From: Plantago elongata
Lineage: Eukaryota > Streptophyta > Magnoliopsida > Lamiales > Plantaginaceae
Assembly (NCBI GenBank): GCA_036897095.1
Contig: JAYMSP010002317.1
Location: 1 to 24,956 of the forward strand
Reading direction: 5' to 3'
DNA: 24,956 nt
The notes below the pieces were generated by a model that did no database searches, was not told the origin of the DNA, and was given only the letters and a program-made list of their open reading frames with translations. The position numbers were made by a program, and so were the translations under genes. Numbering within the stretch: position 1 is the stretch's first letter; each line of letters opens with the position of its first letter. Below are positions 21,262 to 24,956 of the stretch, piece by piece.

Positions 21262-21569
21262 TAGAAGGTTATGGTAGGAGTAGGAGGTTGAAGGTTGATG
21301 ATGATCATTGACATGTACATGCACAATTGATTATGATAGTAATAGCTAATAGCAAATTAGCAATACAAGGTAAACTTACAAGGTACATTTTTGTGAACCT
21401 GTTTCATTGTTTTGGACTTAGAAAGAGTAATTATTAGGCGAATTAATCATCAGGTACGATATGTAACCATACGACGTAACTATCTCGTACGTATTTATGT
21501 AAGTGTGTTAATAAAATGAGAACTATAGCGCCCATATGGCGTTGTTGGTAGTTAATTAAAGAGATTAAT

Positions 21570-21575
21570 CACGTG
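21570..21575. promoter_or_regulatory. G-box (CACGTG) in the SOFL upstream region
   Basis: A palindromic CACGTG followed by TACGT lies about 480 bp upstream of the SOFL TATA box. G-boxes bind plant bHLH and bZIP factors. A single 6-bp match is weak evidence of function. Confidence 0.3.
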
Positions 21576-21579
21576 TACG

Positions 21580-24500
21580 TATAGCGTAACATGACATTGA
21601 TGAAGGCGAATCATGGAAAGAAAACTAAACCAATAAAGGCTATTTCGCTGTCGAAATTAGATGTCATGCCAAATTAGGCAATGAATTGAAATGGCAGCAT
21701 AATCTACACATACACATAGGCTCCAGAGGCAGCCTGGACAATACCATATTTTGACAAGGTAGTAATGCATGGTCTAGAATTTTACTACATCACTTAATTT
21801 TAGTCCATATAGGTATTTTAATGTTGCAGTAACTTACATTTTACTTTCTACTATAGTAAAGTTATTAGTTTTGCATGGTAGCAGCAACAGTTGCATACTT
21901 TTTTACTGTTGAAATTAATCAGTAGCAGGTTACTAGTCAATTTAGTTCTCTAATTTGAACAAGACAGAGTTGTTGGGATGTTAAAGCAAAAAAGGTTGCA
22001 TGCCATGCCTAATTTTCAAGAGATGAAGCCAAACTGCAGAGGCATGCTGTTGGTCAGCTTCATACTGGGCAAGAATTTACATAAAGTGCTAAGGTTGTCT
22101 CTCTGAGCTTTATTACAAACAAATTAATCCTCTGATCTTTTGTTGGAATAATGATTATTAAATAACTTATGTTGGTTTTAACTTTTTGACTTTATTTTAG
22201 TATTTCATAAAGTGAACTTAAAAGGGCTGACTTGGTCTTCGTCACCATGTTTCATTTGTCTCATTTTCTTGACTAGAATAATTTGATTTTTATTTCATTC
22301 TTTATTGATACTATTATTTATAATAGAAAGGAAAATGGAAATGTCTTTTCTTCAAGGGTTTAAAAGCACATATGATGTCAAAAGAGAGTTATTGCAGCAT
22401 TGGCCCATTATGAGCAATAGAATGGCAAAGGATGTGATGAGAAGCCAGCCGAGAGATAAATGGTACATTTGATTATTGGCCCATCATGTGCTTCTGATAA
22501 CATGCACAGATGGTGTTTGATAGATACACTATAGTACTACCAATGCTATACAAAGATGCAATTCCAAATTCGATTCTTGTTCTGCATTAATCTTGCTTTC
22601 TTACAGCAACAAGATGCAACAACCAAAATGTGCGCTGAATTTAAGGCGTACGCCCAGTGCATGCACCTAAATTTGAAGACACGATATTACAATACCACTT
22701 GTCACATGTCACATGAGAATGATCGATTTTTTCAAATCGAGAATTCATACACACAGAGTCATTTATTCATAGATACAGTAAAGTAGTGTTCGGGGAAAGA
22801 GTGAGCTTGGGGTTTCAAGGGAAAAAGGTAAAGTATGTGTAAGGGTGAGTTGAGAGGTTGATAGGATACAAGAGAAATACAAGGCATAGGGATAGGGGTA
22901 TGCTTGTGAGTCAGCTGGTCCCAGAAGGTGTTCTTAAGAGCACATGCTCATTGCTGCAGTTACATGGTGATGGACAAAAACCAATCACCATATTTACCTA
23001 AGTTGTCACCATGATTACCCAAAATTCATCACTTGCAACATCTTAATATGGAAAAAAGGTTTATTCCCGTACCATTTTTCTTTAGCTAACCTTTTCTTCA
23101 TTTAGCAAAGGCTTGCAACATGTAGTACACTGGATGTAGCCATATAAAGGTCCCCCAATAAACAAAAATAAAAGTACTTGATTCTGCATCACATGTGCCA
23201 ATTAATGACTCCCTTTGCTTTTTTACCTCATTTTTTGCCTAATCATGGGGTTCCTAGAACATCCCATTATGGTAATGACATTTCTAGTTTTACCTAGCTT
23301 CTTGCAATTCGCATGGTGGAGAAACGAATCATACTTCTCTATAATTATTATTATTATTACAGTTTTCAACTTTTGAGTTGACATTTGGTACCAAGATCTA
23401 TTGGTGGTGTATGGGCTTAATTTAATGGTCCCTTACAAGTGTAAGGTCAAAAGATCATAGCTTTTGGATTCAAAATCTTTCACAAAAGGACATATTTTTA
23501 CCATCTTTTTCTCTGATAATTGAAGTCTAAAACAAGGCCCAAGTCCACATCAACTTGAGTCCAAATCCCAATCTCCCCTATCATGCATGAAAAGTATGTT
23601 CCTCTCATTACAAGAGACTTCCCCATCAGAAAAGAGCAACACATTAAGTTAACAACAGGCTATTTTTGTCAATTCACTATTATTTGGGACCAATGGGTGG
23701 TTCCATTTTGTTTTTTTGTATGGGTTGTAGTCCATAACAATTTTAACATATATTAAGAAGCTCAATCAGGTAACTTTCAATCATATTTCGATTGGTTGCG
23801 TTACTTAAATACCGACTCTTGCATTTTAGTTAGGGTGGCCTAGTACAATACAAATGACACTTTGTTTTCTCATTTTTGGCCTTACTTATTCTTATGAAAT
23901 TCCCTACTATAACTTTTGATTTCTAACCATTGTTTGATTCAAACATGTACAACACACCTGGCCTTCTCTTGTAATCCTCTGCATTTTGGAGGTATCATCG
24001 ACCATCACTGTACCATGGGACTCATAATGAACATTTAAGGTCGAAGAAATAACGTTTTTGGAGTATTTCAAAAGAGTATTCCATGAAATGGTCTTGAATT
24101 ACTCGTGAGAAACCACTAAATACCAAATGTAACATGTAAATTTCTTAGGCCAGGGTGCAAATAACGTTTTTAAAGATGAAGGGACAGAGTGCATATTGCT
24201 GTCTTGTTGTAGTGTGATTATATATGCAATATGGTTAATGATATCTGCTTTATGTCATAATCTACGAATCTTAGGCTTCCATGTCTAGCTTAATACTACT
24301 CTATCTCTGCCTAAATGTAGGTACATTTTTCATGTTAGCATGTCTCAAATTACTATAAGTTGACTTATACTATATCATTGGTTAAAATTGAAAAACATCA
24401 CAACGATCACGGGAATACATTAAAAGTTACGGTGATGAATTCACGGTTATTGAGAGTCTATGAAATCTACTTAATTTGAGTCCCAAGTTTAGAGATTAAT

Positions 24501-24930
24501 TACAAGGCAGTATCCTTTTTCTTGACAGACAGGTAATAATATTACTGTAAGAAAACCTTTAATTACACAAGTTTTCCAGGCTGTCCATAAACAAGTAAAA
24601 GGTCGAGGTATATTGGGATAGTACAGTTGGCTGCAAATGTAGTACTGAAAACCTGAGTTTTATGAAAGTAAGAGTAATTCTAGTACAAACATATTAATAG
24701 ATGGAATGAGCTAAGGTTGCATTTTTGCACTGTTAACTGTACACATTTATATACTGCATTCAATTTGAAGTTGATAGGAGCATAAGAGTACAATATAGGA
24801 ATCTAATTTTATTTTGTACATCTATACATAATCAATCCTAAAATTCATTTACATTTATTATTTTTGATTGTTCTACTTAAGTTTATATACATTGCATTAC
24901 TAAAATTAGCTACCTCACTCCCCCCAATGG
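21580..24930. other. Intergenic DNA upstream of SOFL
   Basis: About 3.3 kb in which I see no supported gene. A plus-strand frame of 76 codons at 22556-22786 has no recognisable family. A purine-rich stretch at 22790-22900 is less AT-rich than its surroundings and could be part of a non-coding transcript. A short (ATT)n run is at about 23345. Otherwise the sequence is AT-rich and without repeats long enough to call. Confidence 0.35.
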
Positions 24931-24934
24931 ATTT

Positions 24935-24956
24935 TATATATATATATATATATATA
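24935..24956. repeat. (TA)n microsatellite at the window edge
   Basis: Eleven TA units run into the end of the window, so the true length is unknown. Confidence 0.9.

Noticed and set aside
22020..22065. Short inverted repeat GATGAAGCC...GGTCAGCTTCAT considered as a miRNA hairpin
   Set aside because: The arms pair imperfectly over a short length, and the sequence does not match miR167 or any other plant miRNA I could recall.
22556..22786. Plus-strand 76-codon frame upstream of SOFL
   Set aside because: It has no signal-peptide or cysteine pattern convincing enough for a small secreted protein, and no flanking splice or promoter signals.
1..24956. CRISPR arrays, operons or bacterial defence systems
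   Set aside because: The sequence is plant nuclear DNA; its repeats are transposon-related or microsatellites without regular spacers.

Overview
The window looks like nuclear DNA of a flowering plant. It is AT-rich, its protein-coding genes are split by GT-AG introns, and it holds plant-type transposon remnants (CACTA, LTR retrotransposon, probable SINE). The protein sequences suggest a eudicot. The species cannot be told from the sequence, and there is no bacterial or organellar gene content.

Three host genes are supported. (1) Plus strand, coding 1637-2478: a small two-coding-exon gene for BLOC-1 subunit 2 (BLOS2), with probable non-coding 5' exons from about 590. (2) Plus strand, coding 9223-15336: an eleven-exon gene for the UTP4/cirhin WD40 protein of the SSU processome (POPCORN/PCN in Arabidopsis). 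All eleven exons could be joined in frame to an 851-codon product, or 825 codons from the second ATG. (3) Minus strand, coding 21009-20086: a four-exon SOB FIVE-LIKE (SOFL) gene with both family signature blocks, and a TATA box about 80 bp upstream of the ATG. UTP4 and SOFL converge on a gene-poor interval of about 4.7 kb. The three genes act in unrelated processes (endosomal trafficking, rRNA processing, cytokinin-related growth), so nothing suggests a functional cluster.

Between BLOS2 and UTP4 lies about 6.5 kb of layered repeats. Left to right: an array of about 83-bp repeats (2631-3026); a decayed CACTA (En/Spm) coding remnant on the minus strand (about 3040-4440), with second-ORF pieces and a TNPD transposase that lacks its core; a truncated LTR retrotransposon end on the minus strand (LTR 4759-5560 with TGTT...AACA ends and TATA box, then primer-binding site and a short gag-like ORF); a degenerate array of about 280-bp units (about 5561-6800), interrupted by a single CACTA terminus ending at 6284; a probable tRNA-derived SINE on the minus strand (about 7509-7716); and a perfect 64-bp tandem duplication (7861-7988).

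The remaining intervals (1-480, 8000-9050, 15.4-19.85 kb, 21.3-24.9 kb) are AT-rich intergenic DNA in which no convincing gene was found. No new biological system is evident. The items most worth a second look are the mosaic transposon block, the one-ended CACTA terminus, and several in-frame splice or length-variation features inside UTP4 and SOFL.
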